This document shows positions 12,197-22,652 of a stretch of 64,000 nucleotides of DNA, piece after piece. A program made the position numbers and the translations under genes. How positions within the stretch are numbered: the first letter of the stretch is position 1; every line of letters begins with the position of its first letter. Source of the DNA: Ectobius pallidus (Eukaryota > Arthropoda > Insecta > Blattodea > Ectobiidae); assembly GCA_964059195.1 (NCBI GenBank), contig CAXKWD010000006.1, positions 68,031,073 to 68,095,072 of the forward strand, in the 5' to 3' direction. The notes under the pieces were generated by a model, which made no database searches, had not been told where the DNA came from, and saw nothing but the letters and a program-made list of their open reading frames with translations.

Positions 12197-12480
12197 TCTC
12201 TCTTGCACCTTATTCCCCCTAGTGTTGGGGCGTAAGGCCTCCAATTGGAGGTTTCTATTATCTAGGTGAATTTTTTTACGCTTATTTTCCGAGAGAGATG
12301 GTAAGTCCATCGCCTCACAGCCCTCCCCCGGAAAGTAAGGTATTACTTGGATGTGCAAGGGCCGAATAAATTTGTCCAGAGGCTCTAATCTACGACAAGG
12401 GCCCCCCAGTTTAAAGTCCTCCCGGAGGACCCCGTGTCCAGGATTTTTACATCCTGAAAAATCCATCGACCATCCATAGT
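12197..12480 (-). repeat. unclassified repeat with trinucleotide tail
   Basis: A GC-richer block with a 102-codon minus-strand open frame (12158-12466) whose last residues are the translated microsatellite. Read on the minus strand it ends in a GTA/GTG array, as SINE or LINE 3' ends often do. No domain is recognised and I do not call it a gene. It may be a SINE-like retroposon. Confidence 0.4.
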
Positions 12481-13711
12481 ACCAATGAATCGGATAATAA
12501 AAACAGTATGGTTTAATGAATGGGTCATAAAACAGGGAAAATAAGATTTTAACCTATACAGATATAACACCATACGCCTACCGTTCAAATAAAATTGACA
12601 TGAAAGAAAAACCTACCAACAAGTGACGTTTCTTTCGATCGTACTGACGCAGTTTATCGATCTTATAATTATATATACACACACAGACACAGATAGGAAT
12701 CCTAATGCTTGGTCCTTGAACCTCTCCCTGAGGGTATAGACCTTTCATTCTAGGTATGATTGGACTTCAAACCCATTTAACCTGTGTTAGAGTTTAAAAG
12801 TTTACATTATTATTAGTGTACAAAGTTTACGCCACTGAGATGACCTACATTAAATTATATCTGAGGACAAGCAAACTTCTCGCCACTTATGATAAAACCT
12901 TTATTATTGAGGTAATGAGTTTTTATGCACCGCATTATCGCAATGTTCTCTCCCCTCTTTCCATATGTGTAGGGCAAAATTGTAGAATCGGATTACGTAG
13001 ATTGGTGATAATGACAAAAGATGACTAGGATGGAGGAATGTGAAGGGGCTGGAGGAGGAAAGAGAGAGTAAAACATGGCAAATAGATTTCCAGCCCTCCT
13101 CATCTAAAGGCTCAGTGACTGTTAGTTCAAGTAATTATCAACACCAGTGGGGTGGAAAGGAAAATGTAGAGGGAGGAGTATGGTAAAGGGTTCAGAAATT
13201 CGAAAGGAAGGGGTTTTCGGTAAGGGAGGGAGATGGAGATAGATTTAAGAGCACTTTACGCATGATCAATGTTTCAAAACTGTGGCAATAGGGGCGAAAC
13301 TTTCCTTGGTATTTACAACCCCATACCAAAATCCCTCCATCCACCATCTCACCTACCTCACACCTCTGCTGTTGCTATGAAAAGTAGCTTACATCAACGT
13401 TCTCTTACATTCATTTGCAAGTTCTCACAGGCCAAACGCACACCTGGATTAAATTTTCTTTTCACGTTTTAAATTAAATACCTAGGTAAATTTCACTATT
13501 GCATAGATTTCGTAACTTTTAGAAATGTCAGGGTGAAGAGATCACATTTAATTTCAATTATGCTAAATCTAGTTAATTACTTTTATTTTTTATTTAAGAT
13601 TAAAAATAAATAATAGGCCTATCTACTGCTTGAATAGATATCTTATTTGGAATTGGATAGACTCGGAATAAAATTATGGATAGTAGCTTGATTGGAAAGT
13701 TGGATTCAGAC
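12481..13711. other. intergenic DNA, nothing recognised
   Basis: Contains a short CA-rich spot (about 12676-12690) and a purine-rich patch (13030-13230). No gene signal was seen. Confidence 0.4.
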
Positions 13712-13860
13712 TGAAAAATTCAATGCCATAGCCGGGATTTGAACCAGAATCTTCGGCTCTCCGTGCCGCCACTCTACCATTGAGCAACGCGGACCAACAT
13801 TAAATTCTCCAACTGACTTACATCCTGGAACAACTCCCGGTTATAGCATTGAATTTTTCA
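13712..13860 (-). repeat. fold-back element around a tRNA-like core
   Basis: A 29-base arm at 13712-13740 (starting TGAAAAATTCAATGC) is repeated inverted at 13832-13860 with about 3 mismatches. Between them, on the minus strand, lies a tRNA-like segment. It has TTGCTCAATGGTAGAGTGG (A-box like), GAGAGCCGAAGATTC, and a B box TGGTTCAAATCCCGGCT that runs into the left arm. This could be a SINE flanked by a second partial inverted copy, or a MITE that captured a tRNA-like promoter. An ordinary tRNA gene is unlikely, since the acceptor ends do not pair. Confidence 0.65.
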
Positions 13861-14301
13861 ATATAACTCTATATTTCCACCTTAGCCTACACTCAGCCAG
13901 TGCGAAAGAATTATCATTCTAGTAAAGTTCACGCACGATATCTGTGCCGATGAGACAGTTCCTCGCTAGAGAGAGACATGCTATTGTGCGAGAGAGAGAG
14001 GTAGCTTGGCCTTTACAAATAGAAAGGGGGTACTGTTGTGCCAATCGACGCTACAGTCCCCATGAAAACATAATGCAATGATTTAGGCAATCGGCACAGA
14101 TTTCGTGCGGGATCTTTAGCTTGAATACTGAACGATTGAGCATCACGCTCGGCGCCGGTCCCCCCCCCACCACGTTCGCATGCGCGAGAGTTAGCTCCTT
14201 ACCCCACCTCAATGTGAGTCGAGTTTCGTTGCTGAGAGGTCATATCTGTTTGTTCTTAAAGTATCCAAATGGCGGCGCCAATTTAAAATCCCACCAAATG
14301 T
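13861..14301. other. intergenic DNA upstream of mariner remnant
   Basis: Contains a GA run (13986-14000) and a C9 tract (14160-14168). Mariner 5' sequence may lie at the right end, but no terminal repeat could be defined. Confidence 0.4.
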
Positions 14302-14696
14302 GAAGTACGTGGTGTGATTCTTTTCTTGAAAGCACAAAATGTTATACCAATCGAAATTTATAGGCAAAAAACACAAGTGTATGGTGATAATGCAGTGAGG
14401 AAATGGTGCATAATGTTTAATCAAGGAAGAACCAGTGTGTACGACGAAGACCGGAGTGGGAGGCCTTAACTCATTAGCAAATGTTCATGTGTTTCACTAT
14501 TAGAACCTTACATGAATTTCCGAAACTAAAGGACATTTTGGATGGAAAAGAGTTCCGAACCGATTAAGACCTCAAAGCGCCTGTGACATTTTGGTTCAGG
14601 TCTTTGGAGGTAGAAGAGTATAACATGGGAATTGAAAAATTTGTAACACGTTACAATAAATGTCTTGACAGCAATGGCGATTACATTGAGAAATAG
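14302..14696 (+). pseudogene. mariner-family transposase pseudogene, internally deleted
   Basis: Two pieces of a mariner transposase are visible. The first (14302-14469) encodes the N-terminal helix-turn-helix region: EVRGVILFLKAQ, then VYGDNAVRKW, then the hallmark DEDRSGRP, and ends at an in-frame TAA. The second, in another frame (14493-14696), starts FTIRTLHEFPKL and jumps to the C-terminal block KDILDGKEF, VTFWFRS, FVTRYNKCL, GDYIEK and stop. It has an internal TAA at 14563-14565. The whole catalytic DDD core between HEFP and the C-terminal block is missing. The normal protein is about 345 residues and cuts and pastes the element at TA sites. This copy is dead. Terminal repeats were not identified. 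Confidence 0.85.
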
Positions 14697-15740
14697 AGCA
14701 AGGTGCTGTATCTTTGTAAATAAAGTTTTGTGTTGATATCTTCCCAAATCGTTCTTTTGTTTCTGGTTTTAGAAATAAAGAGAATGTCGATCCACATCGG
14801 ATCCCGAAAGGATACATAAATCAAATAAAATCTGATTAATGCACTCACATAACTTTCTTTACTCTAAGCATGGCCAACAATACACCTATATCACTTCACG
14901 TTCTGATAATAGAGCCGTATTTCAAAAAGCGCATATTCAGTTGTTTCAACCAGATGCAAAGCATTATTGTTCAACAGGCAAGACTGAGTTTCTACAACAG
15001 TGGGTGGCTTATAACTACTATTCAGAGATTTTTTCGAAAAAAAAAGTGTTTCAAAATAAACTTTCTGCTCTTAGTATAAGTACCCCATGTACGCCTACTT
15101 AAAACAAAATCGTTAGAGTCATTTTCGAGAAAATTGCTATAAACGACATTTTTTTCATTCAAAGTCCCCTTAAAATAAAAGAAAGTTGTCGCAAACCTTC
15201 GTATCACATCCCCAGAAGGTACCTAACCCCAATAAAACAATTTAGTGTTCATACGAATTTGCGTTCTGGAGCTAGGCTGTTCACAGACACACACACATAG
15301 ACATACAAAACATTTTTGGATTCAGCGGACTCAAAACTCAAGTTCGAACACAATACTTCTTCTGCCTATAGTACCTACGGTGGGGGCAGAGGAAATAAAA
15401 ATGAAGGCATGAACATAATATGAGAAAAACTAATTAATATTCACCTGTTTTCACCATGTTAGATGGACGTTTCTTTTAGGGATAGGTATGAGCTAGTCCC
15501 GTTCGTAGAGCTCAGGCTCTTAAGGCTTCATTGGCGAACAATGAAAGCTGAGGTTGAGACAACTTAGTAAATATGCGATATTAGGAGTAGCAACGGCATA
15601 CTCTTGGCATCAGAACCACTTTACATGAAGATAATTTAATTTGTTGAGACTTTCTCGAAAACGGCTGTACAGTTAATGAATTTCTTTAAAGTTTCTGCAT
15701 GAATTGCATGACACGTGTAATATATTATGATCAGGGCTCG
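14697..15740. other. intergenic DNA, nothing recognised
   Basis: Short overlapping open frames (14839-15102, 15022-15207) have no recognisable content. Several TTTC/GAAA-rich spots occur. Confidence 0.4.
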
Positions 15741-15748
15741 GCCTAGAG
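15741..15748. other. 8-bp target site duplication, left (hAT element)
   Basis: GCCTAGAG here is repeated exactly at 17341-17348, bracketing the hAT element. The central CTAG is shared with the target duplication of the related MITE at 24421-24599. Confidence 0.85.
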
Positions 15749-15930
15749 CATACCTGAGCAACTGAGGGGAGAGGTTTCAGTCCCCCATCCACTGCCGTGT
15801 CGTAATGAAACCCGCCCGCTCTTCATGTTCAGTGTCGAACTGCTTCGCCCTTGAACATATTTGTGTGTTACTAAATCGTAAAAAATAAAGATGATCCTGG
15901 TTTACTAATTGATTTTATATGAAGTTAAGT

Positions 15931-16152
15931 TTATCTACTTCTCTGTGATGACATTTGCAAGCGTTTGGATCTCGCTAATTCTTCAATGGCAGGGAATGAA
16001 GATGTTGTATACAGTCGATGTAACGAACCTAAATGCTTTTCGGTTAATGTAGACCGTACATCACTTATTATGAAACTCATTTTAGAAAATGTTTGTTCAC
16101 ATAAGTAGGCTACGTCGTGCCAGAAATTATCTCCGACAGATAGTTGGTTATG
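15931..16152 (-). pseudogene. hAT transposase C-terminal remnant
   Basis: The minus strand reads FWHDVAYLCEQTFSKM, then STLTEKHLGSLHRL, FPAIEELARSKRLQMSSQ and a stop at 15931-15933. This is the C-terminal hAT dimerisation region. The LCEQTFSKM and LTEKHL blocks correspond to the usual L-C-E-x-x-F-S and L-T-D-E-H-L motifs. About 73 codons survive. An in-frame stop lies just upstream (about 16153-16155). The AYLCE junction is shorter than in typical members, suggesting a small deletion. This piece follows the 16885-17030 remnant in the transposase and is separated from it by the nested repeat. Confidence 0.85.
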
Positions 16153-16159
16153 TCACTTT

Positions 16160-16877
16160 TTCAAATCTATAATAATATGGAAATAAGAGGAAGTGTTTGT
16201 ATGTTTGTTTGTCTGTCTGTCTATCCGCGATGTCCAGCAAAATCTACTGCATGCAGAAATCTTAAATTTAAAATTCAGATGGACTGAAGGGTGGCCGAAT
16301 GCACCTCGAAGCCGGATTTTTAATTTTCGTTTTCGTTCGCGAGTTATAAGTGAAAAACTTGCAGAAAATGTTAATTTTTTGCGCTGCCGAAGCATCAGTT
16401 TTCGTTAATACAATTCAATTGTCAAATTAATTGCAGGTGATTTTGCTATTTTTGTCGCAATTTGAAAATAAGAGCATCGGAATTTTTTCAACATAACGCA
16501 TACATATCGCATAAAATTAAGGTTCATTTCAATTTCGTAAGCCCACCCTGGGCGATTCATTTGTTTATAATGTCAGGGCCCTTAGAGATCTGACATTTTC
16601 AACATAGACGGAAGAGGGATAATGAATTTAGGCCTAAATGGGCAAACATTGATCAATTTCGACGAACTCACCATGAAGGACTTTTCTGGGCCAGAGGACT
16701 CGAATTTGAGGTACTTTTCCCGTTTTCTAATATTGGAATTCAGTCCAAAGCTGGATTTCGAGCTACTTCGAATTATTAATCGTTTAGTTTATGAATGATT
16801 TGCGTGTAAGTGTTAGTAAATATAATGCTTTAATTATTTTTTTATTATTATCGTGCGCGAAGCCGCGGACACCTGAT
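16160..16877 (+). mobile_element. dispersed repeat family D inserted in the hAT element
   Basis: It starts near a TGTTTGTCTGTC-rich run and ends at GCGCGAAGCCGCGGACACC. Three blocks recur inverted at 25288-25760: GAATGCACCTCGAAGC, GCCTAAATGGG followed by CATTGA and GACGAACTCAC, and the GCGAAGCCGCGG end. It splits the two hAT transposase pieces, so it inserted after that element. The class is unknown. Boundaries are approximate and no target duplication was defined. Confidence 0.6.
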
Positions 16878-16884
16878 ATAACGT

Positions 16885-17030
16885 CCTATAAATGTATTTA
16901 CTGTTACGGTTATTGAAACAATGTTTTCATTTTCTCTTTGTAGAGCTATATTCAAGGAATCAAAATGACCACAAAAGTCCGTCATAAACACCAGGTCGCA
17001 CATCCATTGGGGCTGTGATAATTCAGGCAC
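16885..17030 (-). pseudogene. hAT transposase internal remnant
   Basis: The minus strand reads PELSQPQWMCDLVFMTDF, then HFDSLNIALQ and ENIVSITVTVNTFIG. This matches the hAT transposase region just before the C-terminal domain, where W-x-x-D-L-x-F-(L/M)-T-D followed by H-x-x-x-L-N-x-x-L-Q is typical of the ZBED/GTF2IRD2-like branch. The frame runs on into family D sequence at 16848-16884, which is not transposase. The N-terminal half of the transposase, including the zinc finger and first catalytic residues, is absent. Confidence 0.82.
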
Positions 17031-17340
17031 GTTTGCGTCTTGGAAGAAATATACTGGGATTATTTTATGTGTTTGTGCATGTGCGGCAAAAAAATCGTTT
17101 TCCCAGTTAGCATGAAAAAAAGTCGATGCCTTGACGACAAGCTGTTGTGTGCTTTTACGCTCGCTACAGCACCCATTACTCTTGGTGAAGTGAACTGCAG
17201 TAAAGACCGAACACCGAACACTGTCTCAGCCAGTGCTGCGCTGATCTTATAATCACATCGAAACCGCTTTATATTGACGTCAAGAGCTACTGTAGTGGGA
17301 GACATTACGTGGCACAATGTGCCACAGTTGCGCACCCGCG

Positions 17341-17348
17341 GCCTAGAG
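17341..17348. other. 8-bp target site duplication, right (hAT element)
   Basis: Exact repeat of 15741-15748 (GCCTAGAG). Confidence 0.85.
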
Positions 17349-17483
17349 TCCCAAAGTTACGAGTCTTAGGTTTGGAATGCACGGAGCATAAATGACGTCA
17401 TGACTCGTGGGGCGACAGCGTGCAGTATGTTTCATAACAAAGTTCATTATTTCCTCGATGCTTGGCTTGGGTCCATATGTATT

Positions 17484-17814
17484 GTACGATTACTTCCACA
17501 AAGTCTCTGCATTTTTAGGTACATACCTTAGGAGCGAGTGTCACAGTTCCTAGAGTTCCTGCGTAGGGGAGGTAGCTGCACCCTGATTGGTCCAGCTCTT
17601 CTATCCCACTCAACGCGTTGTCTTTCTCTGTCTCGCTGTGGCATTATCCTTCCACTCAACTATTATAGTATTTGTATTGCCAGCGCGATCTTCACTCTGT
17701 ACTCAACAGTAGCTCACTGACCTATGCGCATGCGAGTCTGTGCATGTTTTAACGAGAAAGTTCGCTGGCTGCGTTAAGTCTTCAAGGCCAGAGACTTTGT
17801 GGAAGTAATCGTAC
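17484..17814. mobile_element. TA-flanked MITE with perfect 26-bp inverted repeats
   Basis: GTACGATTACTTCCACAAAG (continuing to 17509) is repeated exactly inverted at 17789-17814. Taking the TA at each end as the duplicated target gives termini CGATTACTTCCAC..., consistent with a Tc1/mariner-type MITE. The 331-bp interior is GC-richer than its surroundings and includes GCGCATGCGAG near 17726. The short open frame at 17538-17720 has no recognisable protein. Perfect arms suggest recent activity or strong constraint. Confidence 0.85.
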
Positions 17815-18093
17815 TTCTACTTTGCTTGCGATCCTGTAGACAAAGAATTCATTGTATCCTATTTCCTTTACTTAACTGATTATTTCAGGATTCATATCAG
17901 TGTCAATTCCGCTATTTTGGAGTACGCAGTATAGAGAAACATGCCGAAAATTGAGAACACGGAGAGTTCTCTTCAGAAGGAATTTAAGAACACTGCATTT
18001 TGCAAATTGCACACAAAATATATAGAGGTAGGTAGAAATCTATTATTTGAAAACACTGGCATAGCGAAAGGGAGATGGGAAATATTAAATTTC
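17815..18093. other. intergenic DNA, nothing recognised
   Basis: No repeat or coding signal was seen between the MITE and the hairpin at 18094. Confidence 0.4.
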
Positions 18094-18140
18094 ACGTAAG
18101 TGTTGATAACATTCGGTTTGAACGTTATCAACACTTACGT
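18094..18140. repeat. 47-bp hairpin with 17-bp perfect arms
   Basis: ACGTAAGTGTTGATAAC at 18094-18110 and its exact reverse complement at 18124-18140 surround a 13-base loop, in which TTC and GAA can add three more pairs. It could be a compact palindromic relic, or a cruciform or RNA hairpin. There is no sign of a host gene around it. Confidence 0.8.
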
Positions 18141-19946
18141 ATAAATGTTGGTACGTACCCACATCACAATCAACAAGGTCGAAAATAAATATTGTAACAG
18201 TTTCTTGAAAAGCATAGGGCTAAAAACTGAGGGAATCCTGATTCTAGTATTTAATATAAAACTATAATCATGATGAATAGCAAGCTAAATTAAATAGAAT
18301 ATAAAACCTTAAAATAACGGGAGCTATTAATATTTTATATCAAATTGAATCTCAGATGATACTCTATTAAATCACGCTTAACATGCAATGAATAAATGAA
18401 TAATATGGATTGAAGATAAAATAAGTTAATATTAAATATAAGGATATCACGGGGTGTAGAAAGTACCAGACAAGATTCCGAGTACTTCACAAAGGCTAGC
18501 TTGCTTGTACTATTCATTCACTGCGGGGAGCCGGCGACACGTATTGTTACCGAGCAGTACATCCTTTATGCAAAAAGTTATACAAAGACGACGAGAGCCT
18601 GATCAAAAGAACATACTTGGAAAAAGACTTGGGAAAAGAGTACTGAATGCCCATACTAGGAAATTAGAGCTAGTAGCGAGAACAGGAAGACAGTGGAAAC
18701 TTGAGAGATGTATCTCGGAGCGTCCTAAAAGCTTGGGTTTAAAGGGCCAATTAAAAATGAGCTACTAACTAAAATATGGGTAAAATACTATAACATAGAA
18801 TTTAATTTGCTAGTGTAAGAGTGGGGGATTTCTCTGTGTTGCCACGGCTGTAGAACATCGCCATTTTTAATAAAAGACTGTTCTGCCGGACTTCTAACCG
18901 GTCGGACGTATTCCTTGTTAGCTAAATTCTTCCGAGTGGATACAATAGTATTCCACTCGATTTGATATTCACGTTGGGCAGTACCCAACTTGGATAATTA
19001 ATCTTTTATATTAAACACACCCAGTAGTCGCGATTTGTGGTAAATAGCTAAGTTACGGCTATTACCGAACTTAAATTCAGTGTGACGCAGTATGTACATG
19101 GTCGACGAAACAACATTACCATAATTAAACCAAGAAGGGTAGTTCTAATATCACGTGCTAATACGTAGGAAGAAAGTAATAACTGATAAACTTTAGTGGC
19201 CAAGTTCTACAATCGAGATATAATATAAAGTATCCACCACGAGTAGATTTATCATATATTAATTGGACTTAATATTGACTGAACAATAAATCAATTCATA
19301 CCAGTATAAATGTTATTGATATCATAATTACAGTAACTAGAATAGCCATTCACCAAACCCATATTTCCCTGTTAAAAAGTAAGAGTTTAAATGTTGTAGC
19401 TTGACTGACTCCGAGGCAGGTTCAAAGGAAGCTCATCAACTGTAAGTACTTAATAAAAACATTATTACTTCTTGAGTGTGAACCTTTATAGTGGCATTAC
19501 CCAATAGTAAGGGGGTGAACTGTCTCAAAACGTTTTTCGGACTCCACCCTAAGAAAAAAATATCCTTAAGATCTCGTTATGACCATCGCTGAATCAGATT
19601 AAAAAAGTTGTGCAAGACCAGAAAATATGGGTTATAGCAGATCCTACATTTCCTTTACTTTTCAGGACCCCAAAAAGTTCAGATTACTAAAACATATGGA
19701 CTACAACGTAAGTTAAAACACATAATGCTAGGCAAATCATTTCTAAACTAGAAATGTAATGCATATATTGATGAATGTAAATGTGGAAAATTATTTTGAG
19801 CCCTATTAGGACTGAATGTTTACATGTTGAGGTAACGGCTAACGCCACGCTCCATCTCCATTTCGCTTCAATCTTCATTAAACGATGGTCCGGATGTTCT
19901 TAACTTACTTAACTTGGGTGCCCTAGACCGAGTCCTGAACCTTATT
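18141..19946. other. AT-rich intergenic DNA
   Basis: Nothing coding was recognised. A small hairpin, CGAGTGGA / TCCACTCG, sits near 18932-18960. Confidence 0.4.
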
Positions 19947-19947
19947 A

Positions 19948-19986
<39 letters not shown>
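19947..19986. repeat. (TA)n microsatellite
   Basis: About 20 TA units with one early interruption. Confidence 0.9.
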
Positions 19987-19990
<4 letters not shown>

Positions 19991-21934
19991 TACTGGTATA
20001 TTATACCAAGAGCTAAAACTTTTATTTGGAATATTCGCGAGTTAAGGTCCCTGAATAAGCCACTCATTTCAATCAAAGTAATAGGTTTTAAGTCTTGCTT
20101 CGCGAATAATGCGTTTTTGAATGAGGTTGAGAGAACTGAATGCATACTGTTGCAATGCAGCCGTGTAGGCTTGCTCTGTACTTGAATATAGGACGTTATG
20201 CTAGCGTTTCACATCATATTTTTACCCTCTTGTGGTCGGAAATGAGTTGATGAATGCTAACAACATCAAATCAATAACTGGAGCTATATCATTAGTTATG
20301 TGGACTTTTTGCTTTCCTATGTGCAGGATGAAATGGATTGCAATACGGCTATTATCCGTTTAAAGCTGAAGTTTTTCTGGCTATAGGGTGGTCTGATATG
20401 TTTTTATTTTTATTGCTGGAATAGTTAATCTCATCTTTATTACTGATTTATTTCAATGTAGAACTTTTAGTGGTTAATTCAATAAATTACTTTGAGTTGT
20501 AGTTCCTACGTTTGTATGCATATAATGGCAATAATTCAAGAATTCGTCCTTTTAGAGTAAAGTAGAATCATATACCACAGAGTGGCCAAATTAAGAAATC
20601 TTTCAGATGCAGATGTTGGCCTATTAATAATCCTAGGGGTTTCAAGTTAAAATGAGGAAAATATTTTACACGGGACATGAATATCTGCAAACTAATGTTT
20701 GCATCTTCTGCCTAAGATTAGTATATTTTAGTGTGCATTGCTACGGTATATTTAACTTTACTAATACATCAATAAAAAGGAAATATATTTATCTGACTTG
20801 CTTGAAGTATATGTTCATTTTATAGCATTAATTATAACCAGTAATTTATTCTATATAATATTTTCGTTTCTTGTTAAACAGAGAATCATCATTGTAACCT
20901 GAGATAAATTCCCGTACTATTCATAAGTGTATGCATTTCTTATAGATGATGTAGATAATCTAAATGTTCACGAATATGAAGTTATATATATATATATAAA
21001 ATAGAACTAGTATTGGAGTTTCGTTCAATATAGTGGAGTATTCTACCATATTTTAAGTAAAAGTCTATACGTAAAACTTTTTTATTTCAAGTTACCCCAA
21101 TATCAGAATCGAAATAATATATAGTACTCTAGTTTTTAACACATCAAAAATAAACAAATATACTTCTAGTCAAAGGATTTAAATTTCGATGTGCAAATGA
21201 CCAAAATTGAAATCAGATATGGGTTCCATATTGATAGTCAGACAAGGTTAGCATCCTATAAGAAAGGTTTGGTATGCGGATCACAGCTGTCTGAGTGCAA
21301 ATTTCAATTCCCTAGAATCGAAAATGAAATATACTCGAGGGGAGAGGGTGACGATATCGCTTGTAACACTGTACATAACGAAATTGACTTCCCCCAAGTA
21401 GGAACATTGTAATTGACACATGATTGCAATTTGTGAGTTTCGATCATGCCTATACACTTTTTTTTGGAGTTGTTTGGGTTTATAAATCCTCCCTCTACCT
21501 CTGGAATATTTCAAACTATGATATCTCTCTTTCATTCCCCTTTTCGTCAAATACACATACAAAAACTCATAATTCAGTTGTCATGCATATTCAACTGACT
21601 GAGGTAACAGAGAGGAGAAAATTAGTTCCCACTACAAACTTAGCCCATAGCTGTATGTCGTATATTTGTTGCAAAAGTTCGTTTTAAATTAAGCACAAGG
21701 TGTCATATGCAAGGTGGAATGAATTCCAAGCCTTCATTCCCTGCAATTAGTTTTCCGCAAATAGAACGTTGAACTTCTATACGCAAGTAACGAACAGCTG
21801 CGGTAACTGAACTTCAAATACAAACATATGTGACTTATTGTTCTCAGAAATAGAGCTCCTTTTCATAGAGACTTCAAACATAATATTTAATTAGTCAATT
21901 GGACTAATGCTAATGTATTTTCAAACTCACAGGT
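19987..21934. other. AT-rich intergenic DNA, nothing recognised
   Basis: A short (AT)n lies at about 20983-20998. Open frames at 21191-21412, 21281-21562 and 21424-21687 overlap on both strands and carry no recognisable motif. Confidence 0.4.
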
Positions 21935-21993
21935 CTGGATGCGAGGTTCCAGGATTTAAATCAGTGGGGATTACAAATTTTTTTATGAGAGAA
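21935..21993. repeat. direct repeat, copy 1
   Basis: CTGGATGCGAGGTTCCAGG and ATTTAAATCAGTGGG followed by an ATGAGA end are repeated in the same orientation at 22440-22497. The pair flanks the SINE-like segment at 22195-22345. Confidence 0.75.
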
Positions 21994-22194
21994 ACTCATG
22001 GAAGTAAATCCATCAGTTCAATGAGGAAAAACGTTACAAAATTAATTATCTGGCTCGCTTCTGCATTGTAATGCTTAAGTAACATATACAAATGAAGATG
22101 TTTATGATCTTCCGCAAGGTATATATCGTTAATGACGACATACGATCACTAATCAATTATAAGAATTCCTTTATTGCAATTAAATGGTCACATT

Positions 22195-22345
22195 ATGATG
22201 AATAGCACAACGTTGGAGTGATAATACGGCAGGGGAAACGGGAGTATCCCGAAAAAACCTGCCAGAACCCCCATTTTGTCTGCAGCAAAGTTCACTTAAA
22301 TCAATCAAGATTAGATCCCGAGTCCCAGCGGCGGAAAGCAAATTG
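22195..22345 (-). mobile_element. degraded tRNA-related SINE
   Basis: On the minus strand it has GGACTCGGGATCTAATC (degraded B box), then a stretch ending TTTTTTCGGGATACTCCCG and TTTCCCC. The latter resembles the CTCGGGGATCCTCC core of the SINEs at 40186-40640 and 54894-55373. Ends are uncertain. Confidence 0.45.
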
Positions 22346-22439
22346 TCAGTCATGAGAGTACTAAAGTATTACAAACCTATGAACTGTCTTCGACTGGCAA
22401 TAAGATGTGCGTAGCCTAGGCTACATGAGAGAGTGCATG

Positions 22440-22497
22440 CTTGGATACGAGGTTCCAGGATTTAAATCAGTGGGATCACTAAAATTTTCATGAGAAA
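22440..22497. repeat. direct repeat, copy 2
   Basis: Same-orientation partner of 21935-21993, about 505 bp downstream. It shares GAGGTTCCAGGATTTAAATC and a following CAGTGGG. Confidence 0.75.
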
Positions 22498-22644
22498 AAA
22501 AAATGCTTATTCTGTATTTCTGTTTCTGTATTTGTTGTGCGTATTGTAAGTTACACATAATTTTAATTCGTATTATGTAAATGAGATTAAACTGACTAAA
22601 ATGAGCAATTATTAACAATTGGATTATACCTATAAAGGCAATTA

Positions 22645-22652
22645 GTTATGAC
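22645..22652. other. 8-bp target site duplication, left
   Basis: GTTATGAC is repeated exactly at 23311-23318 on the other side of the element at 22653-23310. Confidence 0.88.

Larger units (their letters stand above)
15749..17340 (-). mobile_element. decayed hAT transposon with nested insertion
   Basis: The left end CATACCTGAGCAACTG (15749-15764) and right end CAGTTGCGCACCCGCG (17325-17340) are imperfect inverted repeats, flanked by an identical 8-bp duplication. Length is 1592 bp. The minus strand carries two hAT transposase remnants (16885-17030 and 15931-16152), separated by an inserted repeat of about 0.7 kb (16160-16877). The outer 110 bp on each side also match the 179-bp MITE at 24421-24599. 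That MITE therefore looks like a deletion derivative of this family. An 8-bp target duplication with central TA fits the Buster-type branch of hAT by known preference. The branch assignment is inference. Confidence 0.88.

Noticed and set aside
12158..12466. A 102-codon minus-strand frame ending in valine/alanine runs
   Set aside because: The tail is the translated trinucleotide microsatellite and the rest lies in a repeat-like block. No domain is seen.
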